Below are positions 1 to 7,652 of a stretch of 64,000 nucleotides of DNA, one piece after another. The stretch spans positions 1 through 64,000 of the IMG/VR virus record IMGVR_UViG_3300036985_006427; one strand, 5' to 3'. The position numbers and the translations under genes are program-made. The number at the start of each line of letters is the position of its first letter. The stretch's first letter is position 1. The stretch comes from a virus. The notes under the pieces were generated by a model, which ran no database searches, was not told the origin of the DNA, and saw nothing but the letters and a program-made list of their open reading frames with translations.

Positions 1-107
1 TCAAGAAAAATATCCCAGAGCGTCGGAAAAGCTTCAGGGCACGTCATAATTGTGACAATCCCGGTCCAAAATTTAAAAGTAGATACTGGGCATGTCGGAG
101 CTGGTGA
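1..107 (+). CDS. 3' end of an unknown phage protein (partial)
   Basis: Only the last 34 or so codons are present, read from base 3 to a TGA at 105-107. The tail is very basic and ends in the pattern KSFRARHNCDNPGPKFKSRY followed by WACRSW. I have the impression of similar Arg/Lys-rich RARHxCD...RYWxCxxW tails ending other phage proteins, but I cannot name the family. The same-strand endonuclease VII gene starts 3 nt after the stop, with its GGAG ribosome-binding sequence inside this coding end, so the two are likely cotranscribed. The other two frames in this stretch do not give phage-like peptides. The function of the full protein cannot be judged. Confidence 0.6.
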   Translation, partial: KKNIPERRKSFRARHNCDNPGPKFKSRYWACRSW

Positions 108-110
108 TAT

Positions 111-596
111 ATGAGAAAATGTCGCAAGTGCAAAATAAATGAAGTTATAGAAACTAGAAAATTCTGCAGTGACTGCAAAATACAATCAAAAAATTGTATA
201 TGTGGTAAAGCATTTAAGTCTAAAAAACATAACTATTGTCCTAGATGTAGAACATCTAAAGGTGACAATGAGAAATGCTATGTTTGCGATGAATTCAGAT
301 TTATTTATGCTCAGGGGTGTTGCACAACCTGCTATAGATTTTTAACTAAATATAAAGTTACACCAAATGAATTACTTGAACTGCGCAAAATTTTAAACTG
401 TCAATTGTGCGGAATTGAGGTGTCTCATCATGTAGGAAATGGAAAGGGCAGAGCTGTGATAGATCACTGTCATGAAACTGGTAACGTCAGGGGGATTTTA
501 TGCAATCATTGTAATATAATTGAAGGAATGATAAGGAACGTTGACCACCTAGAAAATTTCTATAAAAATTATAAAAGATGGGTAGATCATGCCTGA
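111..596 (+). CDS. Recombination endonuclease VII-like nuclease with N-terminal zinc-knuckle array
   Basis: The C-terminal half carries the phage endonuclease VII (T4 gp49-type, His-Me finger) signature: a CQLCG knuckle, then DHCHETGNVRGILCNHCN followed by an EG pair, matching the T4 order of zinc CxxC, D-H-x-H catalytic segment, RG-x-LC and CNxCN. Family members resolve branched DNA such as Holliday junctions before packaging. The first ~100 residues are odd: they hold a series of CxxC pairs (CRKC, CSDC, CPRC, CYVC, CTTC) that suggest extra zinc ribbons not present in T4 gp49. Length is 161 residues, close to gp49. A GGAG lies just upstream of the ATG, and the last 8 nt overlap the next gene. 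It could instead act as a free-standing HNH homing-type nuclease, since this family includes such members. Confidence 0.85.
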   Translation: MRKCRKCKINEVIETRKFCSDCKIQSKNCICGKAFKSKKHNYCPRCRTSKGDNEKCYVCDEFRFIYAQGCCTTCYRFLTKYKVTPNELLELRKILNCQLCGIEVSHHVGNGKGRAVIDHCHETGNVRGILCNHCNIIEGMIRNVDHLENFYKNYKRWVDHA

Positions 597-2889
597 ATGT
601 CAATGTGAAAATGCCGGTTGGTGTGATTTATTCAAAAAAGAAATGACGTATGATCCTCCAAACTGGCAGTGGTGCAAATCACTGTCAGAGGATCAGCGTC
701 GTGACTATTTCAATAAAATGGAAAGCACTGTGAGGGTTTTAAAAAAAGCTCCAGACAAAAAAAAAGCTGACATCGTAAATTTCTTTGATATTCTACCTGA
801 AAAAAAAAGTAAATATGCTGTGTGCGTCATTCCAGCGAATGATTCGGCAATGGAATTGCTTGATATCACACGAGCTGGAGTAAAGAAGTATGCGGAAAAA
901 TGTGGTGCTGATTACATAGAGTTGTCCGGAGATCAAAACCCAAATTGGCCTATGTCAAATAAATATAGACTAAACAGGGTAGCAAAAGCGTATGACAAAA
1001 CATTATATTTAGATTGTGACATTGTCGTAAAGGATGATGCTCCGAATATATTTGAGCTAACACCAGATGATAAAATATCTGCATATGATGAATATGAGAT
1101 TTTTAAACAAAGAAATGACACTGCATGGATCAGAAACCAACAAGAGCATATCTTTATCACCACGCTAGACTCCTTTTCTGACGACATAAAAGAAGAGTAT
1201 ATAACAAATGGTGAATTCATAACGGAATCAATGATAAATGGTGGCGTTCTTGTCATACCAAACGCTTTAGCAGATTATTATAAACAACCAAGCAGTCCAT
1301 ATACTAAATTTTGGTGTTTTGATCAACATCTTTTAACCTTGGAGCTTCCAGAGGAAAAATTTAATAATCTTACTTACAAATTTAATTGTGAATATGAAGG
1401 AAATGATTTTTGGAATTTCGTAAATAATTCTCATTTTATTCACTTCAACGGACTCAAGAATAAACCTGACCTTAGAAAAAGTCTATTAAATCAATTTAAC
1501 CTTGGAGACTTTACTCCGATTAGTGCAGATCTGACTGTTGTTATCCCTTGCCACAATTACGCCCGATATCTGGGCGAATGTCTACAGTCGGTAGCTGATT
1601 CGTCGAAGCTTCCTGTTCGCGTAATTATTATTGATGATGCGAGCGATGACGATCCTCAAACGGTATGCATGGAATATTTCCTTTCACACAAATTCGAATA
1701 CCGTCGTGTAGAATTCCGTGATGTTCATCAGGTGCGTAGATTCGGATTATCACTTGTCGAAACAAAATACGTCCTTTTTTTGGACGCCGACAACACGTTG
1801 AATCCCGGCTATTTGCAGCACTGTGTTCAAAGACTTGAAAGGGACAGAAACGCGGCGTTTGTCTTTCCTATGCTCTTGGCTTTTGATGGCGGTGCGGGCT
1901 TCTTGCATGAAATTAATCTAGCCCCCAATATAGTCCAGTGGAAGGACATTGAAATGCGGAACTTGTGCGATGCCGCATGTGTTCATCGGACGGAAGTTTT
2001 GAGAAGCTCCTTGGCTCTGAAGGGCGATATATCAACTACTTGCATGGCACAAGATTGGCGAATGGCCAGAACCATTCTCCGCGCTGGTTCTTGGCATGGG
2101 CTGAAATCTGAAATTCCTCTGAATTATCGTATTCATTCGGATCAAATGACGACGCAGCCATCAAAATCAGTCTGGATTGGCTCGGATCTGGAACATGAAA
2201 TTGTAACGATCATCGTCGCATTCTCCGGCAGGTGGGATGTGTGGCTAAAACTGAAAGAATGGATTGTCAGTCAGTCATGGCCTGCCGAACAAACAAGACT
2301 TATGATTCTGAATTCCACTCATTCGGCTTTGTCTGTGGCTGATTTTGGGTTGGAAGCATTAAAGCTCTCTGGGATTCAGATTGAGAGAATTGACGCCGGG
2401 AGACCTCTATTGGCGGATCTGGACCGTCGCCCTTCTCAATTGATCGGTAGAGAAGTGGAAGCAGCAGTTGCAGGGTTGTACAACCGGGCGATTCAGATGG
2501 CATTTGGCGAGTATATCTTTTTCTTGGAAGACGATGTTATTCCACTCAGGCCGGATGCGATTAAACAGTTGTTTCAGGGAATGGGAGCGCTGGTGGCGGC
2601 AGTTTCAGGGTTATATAAACATCGATATTTTGAAAACGCGGTGGCGTTTTATCTTCCGTTTACCGGCCAATTGTTCCCGATGACAGGGGTTGATTTTGAG
2701 AAAGTTGGGGGAACGGGATTTGGTTGTCTTTTAGCAAGAAGATCATTGCTGCTAAATTACTTGTTGTCTGGCGATGATATTAGACATCCTCATTATGATG
2801 TTGATGTTTCAGTAAGGGTGGCGAAAGATGGTTGGGAATGGTGGTTAGACAGGACGGTGAAATGTGACCATTTGATAAATGTTGATTAA
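589..2889 (+). CDS. Three-domain glycosyltransferase (GT8-like, GT2, GT2-like)
   Basis: Residues 1-50 form a Cys/Trp-rich cap (CQCENAGWC then WQWC). Residues ~75-300 resemble a GT8-like sugar transferase, with a DxD in YLDCDIVVKDD and a following NGGVLVIP segment. Residues ~310-510 are a GT2 domain beginning LTVVIPCHNYARYLGECLQS, with IIDDASDDD and the metal-binding FLDADNTL. Residues ~540-766 look like a second GT-A domain with FLEDDVIPL. Such multidomain enzymes usually add several sugars to one glycan; substrates cannot be read from sequence. Base composition changes at about nt 1510: the first domain is AT-rich, while the GT2 domains use many more G/C-ending codons, suggesting fusion with DNA from a different source. 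The start overlaps the endonuclease VII stop by 8 nt. Confidence 0.85.
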   Translation: MPECQCENAGWCDLFKKEMTYDPPNWQWCKSLSEDQRRDYFNKMESTVRVLKKAPDKKKADIVNFFDILPEKKSKYAVCVIPANDSAMELLDITRAGVKKYAEKCGADYIELSGDQNPNWPMSNKYRLNRVAKAYDKTLYLDCDIVVKDDAPNIFELTPDDKISAYDEYEIFKQRNDTAWIRNQQEHIFITTLDSFSDDIKEEYITNGEFITESMINGGVLVIPNALADYYKQPSSPYTKFWCFDQHLLTLELPEEKFNNLTYKFNCEYEGNDFWNFVNNSHFIHFNGLKNKPDLRKSLLNQFNLGDFTPISADLTVVIPCHNYARYLGECLQSVADSSKLPVRVIIIDDASDDDPQTVCMEYFLSHKFEYRRVEFRDVHQVRRFGLSLVETKYVLFLDADNTLNPGYLQHCVQRLERDRNAAFVFPMLLAFDGGAGFLHEINLAPNIVQWKDIEMRNLCDAACVHRTEVLRSSLALKGDISTTCMAQDWRMARTILRAGSWHGLKSEIPLNYRIHSDQMTTQPSKSVWIGSDLEHEIVTIIVAFSGRWDVWLKLKEWIVSQSWPAEQTRLMILNSTHSALSVADFGLEALKLSGIQIERIDAGRPLLADLDRRPSQLIGREVEAAVAGLYNRAIQMAFGEYIFFLEDDVIPLRPDAIKQLFQGMGALVAAVSGLYKHRYFENAVAFYLPFTGQLFPMTGVDFEKVGGTGFGCLLARRSLLLNYLLSGDDIRHPHYDVDVSVRVAKDGWEWWLDRTVKCDHLINVD

Positions 2890-2993
2890 TTAGGATTTCC
2901 GAATTGATTCAAATGAAAATCGTGTTGATGGATTTATCAAAATAACAAGATAAACCTTTTACAAATACGCTCTAAAAATATAGGAAAATACAT

Positions 2994-3731
2994 ATGATTT
3001 TAAAAGATGTTGTGATCCCATTTGGTGGGTCTAATTCACTGAGAACAGCCCAGTCTTATGGAGATGTTATTCGCCAGAAACTTGAGATAATTGCTGACAT
3101 AAAACAGGCGGATTCAATCCGAGACTTTGGAGGGCTCTATATCGTCCACGGGAAATATTTACTAGAAGGCGCGGCGTCGATCAACGCAAAGTACGCACAA
3201 ATGATTGACGTAACCTATCTAGACGAATTTGAGTCTGAGAAACGAAAAGCTCAAGTATCCAGTCCTGACCTTGTCATTGATTTCCTTCAAGGAGATTTCC
3301 GCGAAAAGGAACTCTTTGTCGGAATGAGAACCGTAGACGTTTCCATCCTCTACGAAGTGCTACTACATCAGGATAATGCTGTTGAAGTGATCAGAAACGT
3401 AGCGAGCAAAACGAAAAAGTACATTGTAATTGCGCAACCATGTCTGAAAGAGTCAATTTTCCCGTTGCCCAACTGTTGCGTGAACATTCAAATAATGGAT
3501 GAACAAACAAAGGACGAGCTTCGAGAGGGGAGTTTTTGGCCAAAGGAAGAGCCAACGGAGCGATTCACGACAAAATTTTGGATGTGGGGTCAGACTACAA
3601 CGTACATCGTCTCTGTATTGAAAGGACTTGGCTGGTGCTTGGATGATGGTTTTAACATCGAAGGTATCTGCGGAAAGTATTGGGATTACCCTATTATGCG
3701 TTTTAAGCCAGAGAACCTAAAAAATGATTGA
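2994..3731 (+). CDS. Probable class I SAM-dependent methyltransferase
   Basis: The 245-residue protein has the alternating pattern of a Rossmann-fold methyltransferase: a degenerate glycine-rich segment (RDFGGLYIVHGKYLLEG, ~43-59), an acidic end of strand 2 (MIDVTYLD), DFLQGDFRE, and a strand-4 segment VDVSILYEVLLHQDNAVEVI. This resembles methyltransferases found in glycan clusters, but the SAM-binding loop is not canonical, so the call rests on fold pattern. A 104-nt gap precedes it, in which I see no convincing promoter. It overlaps the downstream GT2 gene by 8 nt, which suggests coupled translation and a sugar or glycan substrate. Like the end of the preceding gene, its codons look more GC-rich than neighbouring genes. 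Confidence 0.5.
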   Translation: MILKDVVIPFGGSNSLRTAQSYGDVIRQKLEIIADIKQADSIRDFGGLYIVHGKYLLEGAASINAKYAQMIDVTYLDEFESEKRKAQVSSPDLVIDFLQGDFREKELFVGMRTVDVSILYEVLLHQDNAVEVIRNVASKTKKYIVIAQPCLKESIFPLPNCCVNIQIMDEQTKDELREGSFWPKEEPTERFTTKFWMWGQTTTYIVSVLKGLGWCLDDGFNIEGICGKYWDYPIMRFKPENLKND

Positions 3732-4308
3732 CATAATAGCAGTAACATACGGTCAAAATGAAATATTAAAATGTTTCATAAATTCTATAAAAGCACAAAC
3801 AAGCAATAATTGGAGATTGGTTATCGTTCATGATGGTCTAAATTCAACGTTACGTAAAGACCTTGAAGACAATGGTTATTTAAGTTCAAGTAGCATTGTT
3901 TTTATTGAAAATCCCGTGAGAACCGAAAATTATGGTCATTTATTACGTAAATGGGCGTTAGAAAATATAATTCAAAATGAATACGTATTATTAACCAATG
4001 GTGACAATTACTACACGCCCAATATGATTGAGGAAGTCAGTAAAAGAAATGAAGATTTAATCTATTTCGATTTAGTTCATTCACATGAATTGGGATCTAA
4101 TAGCAATAAATCTTCCTATGGACATTTGAATAGCCAACTGGTTTTTGCAATGGTTGATATTGGTAATGTTGTTATTAAAAGTGAATTTGCTAAAAAAGCA
4201 GGTTTTAATTCCACATGTTTTGCTGCTGATTGGGATTATATAAATGGAGTTTTACGTTTATCTCCAACCGTTTTTAAAATAGATAAAATATTATTTGTAC
4301 ATAATTAA
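3724..4308 (+). CDS. Small GT2-family glycosyltransferase
   Basis: This 194-residue GT-A protein opens with IDIIAVTYGQNEILKCFINS and has the second strand WRLVIVHDG, both typical of GT2 enzymes. The usual DxD is replaced by TNGDNYYTP (~residues 97-105), a form seen in divergent GT2 members. It lacks the long C-terminal extension of full-length GT2 enzymes. It is strongly AT-rich, unlike the methyltransferase gene it overlaps. It is followed by about 70 nt before a convergent gene on the other strand. Donor and acceptor are unknown. Confidence 0.75.
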   Translation: MIDIIAVTYGQNEILKCFINSIKAQTSNNWRLVIVHDGLNSTLRKDLEDNGYLSSSSIVFIENPVRTENYGHLLRKWALENIIQNEYVLLTNGDNYYTPNMIEEVSKRNEDLIYFDLVHSHELGSNSNKSSYGHLNSQLVFAMVDIGNVVIKSEFAKKAGFNSTCFAADWDYINGVLRLSPTVFKIDKILFVHN

Positions 4309-4378
4309 AAAGCGAATTCGCCCAGATGCTCATATTGAGTAAATAATAGTCTCATCTCAAGCAAACAGTTTTACGGAG

Positions 4379-5155
4379 TTAATTAATATTTAATTTTTTA
4401 TTTTTATCATAAATTTCATTAAATTTCTTGGTCATTTCGTGAAAATACGGAGTCACTAAGTGAGGATATGGGTAGTTAGTAAAGTCCGATTCTTCATACG
4501 TTGGTTTAGGTCCGTGAAAATGCAGTATCTTACTACCAATCTCTTCATTCCAATAAGGTTTATAGTTATATCGATAATCTAGACTTTCAATCTTGTCGTT
4601 GAAGAACAATATAATAGCGTCTTGGTCATAAACTTGAAACTTGAATAAGTTCGATGTAATAAAAAGGATAAATTCGTCGTATATCTGATTCATATTTCTC
4701 CAATTGATCCACATAACACCTGCATTGATTTCGGGTGGCACAAACTGTTTTGTGAATTCTCCAGCCACCATAAAATAATTAGGTGTTAGATTTTTTAATT
4801 CCGAAATGTCATCTAAAAATAGGACATCATTATCGGTATATAATACATAATCATCCTCAATGTTTAATTTCTCACATATCTTGGGGATATCCACCCTTAA
4901 GAAAGTTCCGAAGGCGATTGTATCATCTTTATAGTGGATTTTTAATTCATCGTAAAATAATGATCTATGACTTATTATTGTAACGCCTAACTCAATTAAT
5001 TGCTCAATAGATTCGTCAATATCACCATCTAAAATTAGATGTGGTTTGATGTTAGGGTTAGTTTCTTTTGCAGATAAAACTGCGACGGTATACATCTTAA
5101 TATAATTTGAATACAATTTTTTATTGTGACTATTAACTCCTGAAAACCAATACAT
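4379..5155 (-). CDS. GT8-like glycosyltransferase, lone minus-strand gene
   Basis: The 258-residue protein opens with MYWFSGVNSHNKKLYSNYIK and carries the GT8-type core DYVLYTDNDVLFLDDISEL (~100-118), with the DxD in YTDND, then INAGVMWIN and KILHFHGPKP, matching the C-terminal HxxGxxKP-like metal-binding motif of the family. It is a complete single-domain enzyme. An AGGAGC ribosome-binding sequence precedes the ATG. It is the only minus-strand gene within the first 26 kb, convergent with the upstream GT2 and divergent from the polymerase genes, so it must have its own promoter. This suggests separate acquisition or regulation. Confidence 0.85.
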   Translation of the reverse strand: MYWFSGVNSHNKKLYSNYIKMYTVAVLSAKETNPNIKPHLILDGDIDESIEQLIELGVTIISHRSLFYDELKIHYKDDTIAFGTFLRVDIPKICEKLNIEDDYVLYTDNDVLFLDDISELKNLTPNYFMVAGEFTKQFVPPEINAGVMWINWRNMNQIYDEFILFITSNLFKFQVYDQDAIILFFNDKIESLDYRYNYKPYWNEEIGSKILHFHGPKPTYEESDFTNYPYPHLVTPYFHEMTKKFNEIYDKNKKLNIN

Positions 5156-5208
5156 AATATTAAGCTCCTGTTGAAACCAAATTTTGAACCAAATAACATT
5201 CCCAATGT

Positions 5209-5214
5209 ATTATA
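5209..5214 (-). promoter_or_regulatory. Possible -10 element for the minus-strand glycosyltransferase
   Basis: Reading the minus strand, a perfect TATAAT lies about 54 nt before the start codon at 5155, in the divergent 167-nt intergenic region. No good -35 hexamer is seen 17 nt upstream, so this is a weak call based on the -10 match and the need for a promoter there. Confidence 0.3.
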
Positions 5215-5269
5215 CTCATTTCTTTTTGATTAAAATGAAAAGAATTTGAATGCAAAAAATCGAATAGCT

Positions 5270-5278
5270 TGCTATAAT
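5270..5278 (+). promoter_or_regulatory. Extended -10 promoter for the polymerase cassette
   Basis: The sequence TGCTATAAT is a perfect extended -10 (TGn plus TATAAT), located 45 nt before the dnaE-N start. There is no strong -35, as is common for extended -10 promoters. The -10 sits inside a short palindrome (GCTATAATAGC). The rest of the 5156-5322 gap holds the opposite-strand gene's leader and a GAAAGG ribosome-binding site at 5309-5314. No tRNA is visible in this gap. Confidence 0.5.
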
Positions 5279-5322
5279 AGCATAGCGAACTGTCTTTGAG
5301 TTTAAAAGATTGAAAGGTTTTT

Positions 5323-6960
5323 ATGAAATGGTTTCCGTTACTGAATTACACACACTATTCTTTGCAGTATGGTTTCTCAAGACCCAAAGAGCTTGCTAAA
5401 AAATGTAAAGAGAATTCCTATCCAGCGTGTGGGATAGCTGACTACAAGTCAATTTCCGGAGCCGTGTCTTTCTACAAAGCCTGTGTAGACAACGATATCA
5501 AGCCTATCATTGGATGTTCATTCGATGACTTTTCCGTTTTCGCCAAGAATAAAAACGGATGGCTTGAGTTGATACAGATCGTATCGTCGATAGATGAAGA
5601 TGGCTCTTACGATCCTTCTTTGCTGATTCAGCTTGGTAAAAATGGAAACTTGATTTGCGTAGCTTCGAAAGAAGTTTCATCGCCAATCAATGGTGATGAT
5701 TTTTACGCTTGGTCTGAGTCTTTCACAAAAACGTTTTATGTAAACAAAGATCAAGCTGAATTGCATAGAATTCTTCTTTGTTCAGCGAACAAAACAACCC
5801 TTCCTCAGGTAAAGAAAGAGCTGGCATCAAACAAATGCCAATCGATCAAGAATTGGCAATTCTTCACCTCTGATGATTTCTATCTCAAAGCAAAGAATGA
5901 GATATCACACATTTTGGTGAATGATGCTCGTGTCGATGATTTTCAAGAGATTTTTGATAAATGCGAAAACTATAATATTCTCAATCAACCGATGTTGCCC
6001 ACGTTCGCTACTCCAAACGGAGAGTCTGAAAAAGACTTCTTGAAAACATTGGCAAGAGAAGGTTGGAAAGAGCTATTGAACGACAAAATCAAAAACGTTG
6101 ATGAACGTACCGTTTATGGCGACAGGTTTCGCAGAGAATATGAAGTTATCGAGAAAGCAAATCTCTTTGGATATTTCCTTATCGTTTGGGATATTTTAAA
6201 CTATTGTCGCAGTCAAGGATGGATGGTTGGTCCCGGAAGAGGGTCAGCAGCAGGCTGCTTGATATCTTATTTGATTGGTATCACGCAAATTGATCCAATT
6301 GAATTTGACCTTTTGTTTGAAAGATTCTATAATGCTGGACGAAACACAGAGGGTCACATCTCTTTGCCAGATATTGACATGGACGTTCCGGGAGAAAAAC
6401 GTGATGAAATCATCGCTTACCTAAAAGACAAGTACACAAACACCAATGTTAGTCAAATGTTAACCTTTGGAAGACTTCAAGGCAGAAGTGCCATCAAAGA
6501 AGTATTGAGAGTAAACAACGCCTGTGGTTTTAGCGAAATGAATGAAATCACAAGATACATTCCAAATGAAGCTGATATCTCGGATCAATTGGCAGAAATG
6601 GATGAAGAAGATCGATCTATTATTCGTTGGTCTTTGATAAATAACGCCAAAGAATTGAGAGATTATTGCTACATTTCAGAAGAAGGAGAACTCAAAGGAG
6701 ATTATGCCGTTTATTTTCAGCAAGCAATAGATATTGAGGGAACATTCAAAACCCAAAGCAAACATGCTGCTGGAGTTGTTATATCAGCAGAACCTCTTCA
6801 TAAAGTATGCCCAATGGTGAACCAAAAAAACGGATCTGAAAAGATAGCCGGTTTGGAAATGTCTGATCTAGAAGCTTTAGGACACGTCAAATTCGACGTT
6901 CTGGGTCTCAATTTACTGGATAAAATAATGAAAATCAAGGAGCTAATCAATGAATCGTGA
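5323..6960 (+). CDS. dnaE-N: DNA polymerase III alpha subunit, N-terminal half (PHP-like and palm)
   Basis: This is the catalytic half of a bacterial C-family replicative polymerase. Residues 1-~200 are a PHP-like domain (GFSRPKELAKKCKENSYPAC; VSFYKACVDNDIKPIIG), but the metal ligands are missing: the usual HxH is LxY and the TDH triad is ADY. The palm follows, with GPGRGSAAG (~303-311), PDIDMD (~349-354) and VKFDVLGL with D525. These supply the three catalytic aspartates known from E. coli DnaE. The ORF stops soon after LGL, where E. coli DnaE continues without a break into the fingers. The remainder is a separate gene at 7653-9218. No intein motifs are seen at the end. The stop overlaps the start of the exonuclease gene by 11 nt. 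Confidence 0.95.
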   Translation: MKWFPLLNYTHYSLQYGFSRPKELAKKCKENSYPACGIADYKSISGAVSFYKACVDNDIKPIIGCSFDDFSVFAKNKNGWLELIQIVSSIDEDGSYDPSLLIQLGKNGNLICVASKEVSSPINGDDFYAWSESFTKTFYVNKDQAELHRILLCSANKTTLPQVKKELASNKCQSIKNWQFFTSDDFYLKAKNEISHILVNDARVDDFQEIFDKCENYNILNQPMLPTFATPNGESEKDFLKTLAREGWKELLNDKIKNVDERTVYGDRFRREYEVIEKANLFGYFLIVWDILNYCRSQGWMVGPGRGSAAGCLISYLIGITQIDPIEFDLLFERFYNAGRNTEGHISLPDIDMDVPGEKRDEIIAYLKDKYTNTNVSQMLTFGRLQGRSAIKEVLRVNNACGFSEMNEITRYIPNEADISDQLAEMDEEDRSIIRWSLINNAKELRDYCYISEEGELKGDYAVYFQQAIDIEGTFKTQSKHAAGVVISAEPLHKVCPMVNQKNGSEKIAGLEMSDLEALGHVKFDVLGLNLLDKIMKIKELINES

Positions 6961-7627
6961 TATCATCGTGTTCGACTTTGAAACGGGTGGTCGCAACCCA
7001 CACAAATGTCAACCAACTCAAATAGCTGCTGTAGCTCTTGATGGTAGAAATTTTAAACTAAAAGGAACCTTCAATAGCTTGATGAGACCAATCATCGACG
7101 ATGAAGCTGCTATTGCAGCAGGAGTAGGTCCGCTAGAAGAAGAAGCGTTAAAAATCACCAGACAGACACGAGAGGTGTTGGCCAAAGCACCATTGCCCAA
7201 AGCTGTTTGGAAGAAGTTCGCAAACTTTGTGAACAAGTACAATTGGAAAGGCACACCGTTTTTTGCTCCTATTCCTTGTGGTTTCAACATCAACGGGTAT
7301 GATATGCACATTGTGAACAGACTGTGCCAACAATATGGACCGTGGGATGAAGTGCGACTGCAACAAAAGTTATTTCATCAAATCTATAAAATAGATGTCA
7401 TGGATGACGTTTGGCTATGGACAGAAAGTGATCCAGAAGTTAAATCCATCAGCATGGACGCTCTCAGAAAAAGAATGGGTCTTTCTACTGAAAACGCTCA
7501 CGACGCACTGCAAGACGTTAAAGATACAGCCAATATTTTTATAAAACTACAAAAGTCAAGACGTGCAGTATACAGAAATATGAAATTTGATAACGCCTTT
7601 GTTGACGGCGATTTGTTTATTGTGTGA
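6950..7627 (+). CDS. DEDDh 3'-5' exonuclease (DnaQ/RNase T type)
   Basis: The protein has the DEDDh exonuclease signature in order: D9 and E11 in VFDFETGG, D118 in INGYDMH, and H184/D189 in HDALQDVKDT. It is 225 residues, close to the 243 of E. coli DnaQ. The family removes mispaired 3' ends and proofreads replication. Its position between the two halves of polymerase III alpha, overlapping the first by 11 nt and 25 nt before the second, strongly suggests that it is the proofreading subunit of the phage polymerase. In Bacillus PolC a related exonuclease domain lies inside the polymerase chain; here it is an independent gene between two polymerase genes. Confidence 0.93.
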   Translation: MNRDIIVFDFETGGRNPHKCQPTQIAAVALDGRNFKLKGTFNSLMRPIIDDEAAIAAGVGPLEEEALKITRQTREVLAKAPLPKAVWKKFANFVNKYNWKGTPFFAPIPCGFNINGYDMHIVNRLCQQYGPWDEVRLQQKLFHQIYKIDVMDDVWLWTESDPEVKSISMDALRKRMGLSTENAHDALQDVKDTANIFIKLQKSRRAVYRNMKFDNAFVDGDLFIV

Positions 7628-7652
7628 ATAACCATTATATATTGAGGTTTGA

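Noticed and set aside
4309-4378. Terminator between the convergent GT genes
   Set aside because: Only a 4-bp CTCA/TGAG stem and a GCGAATTCGC palindrome are present, without a T-run.
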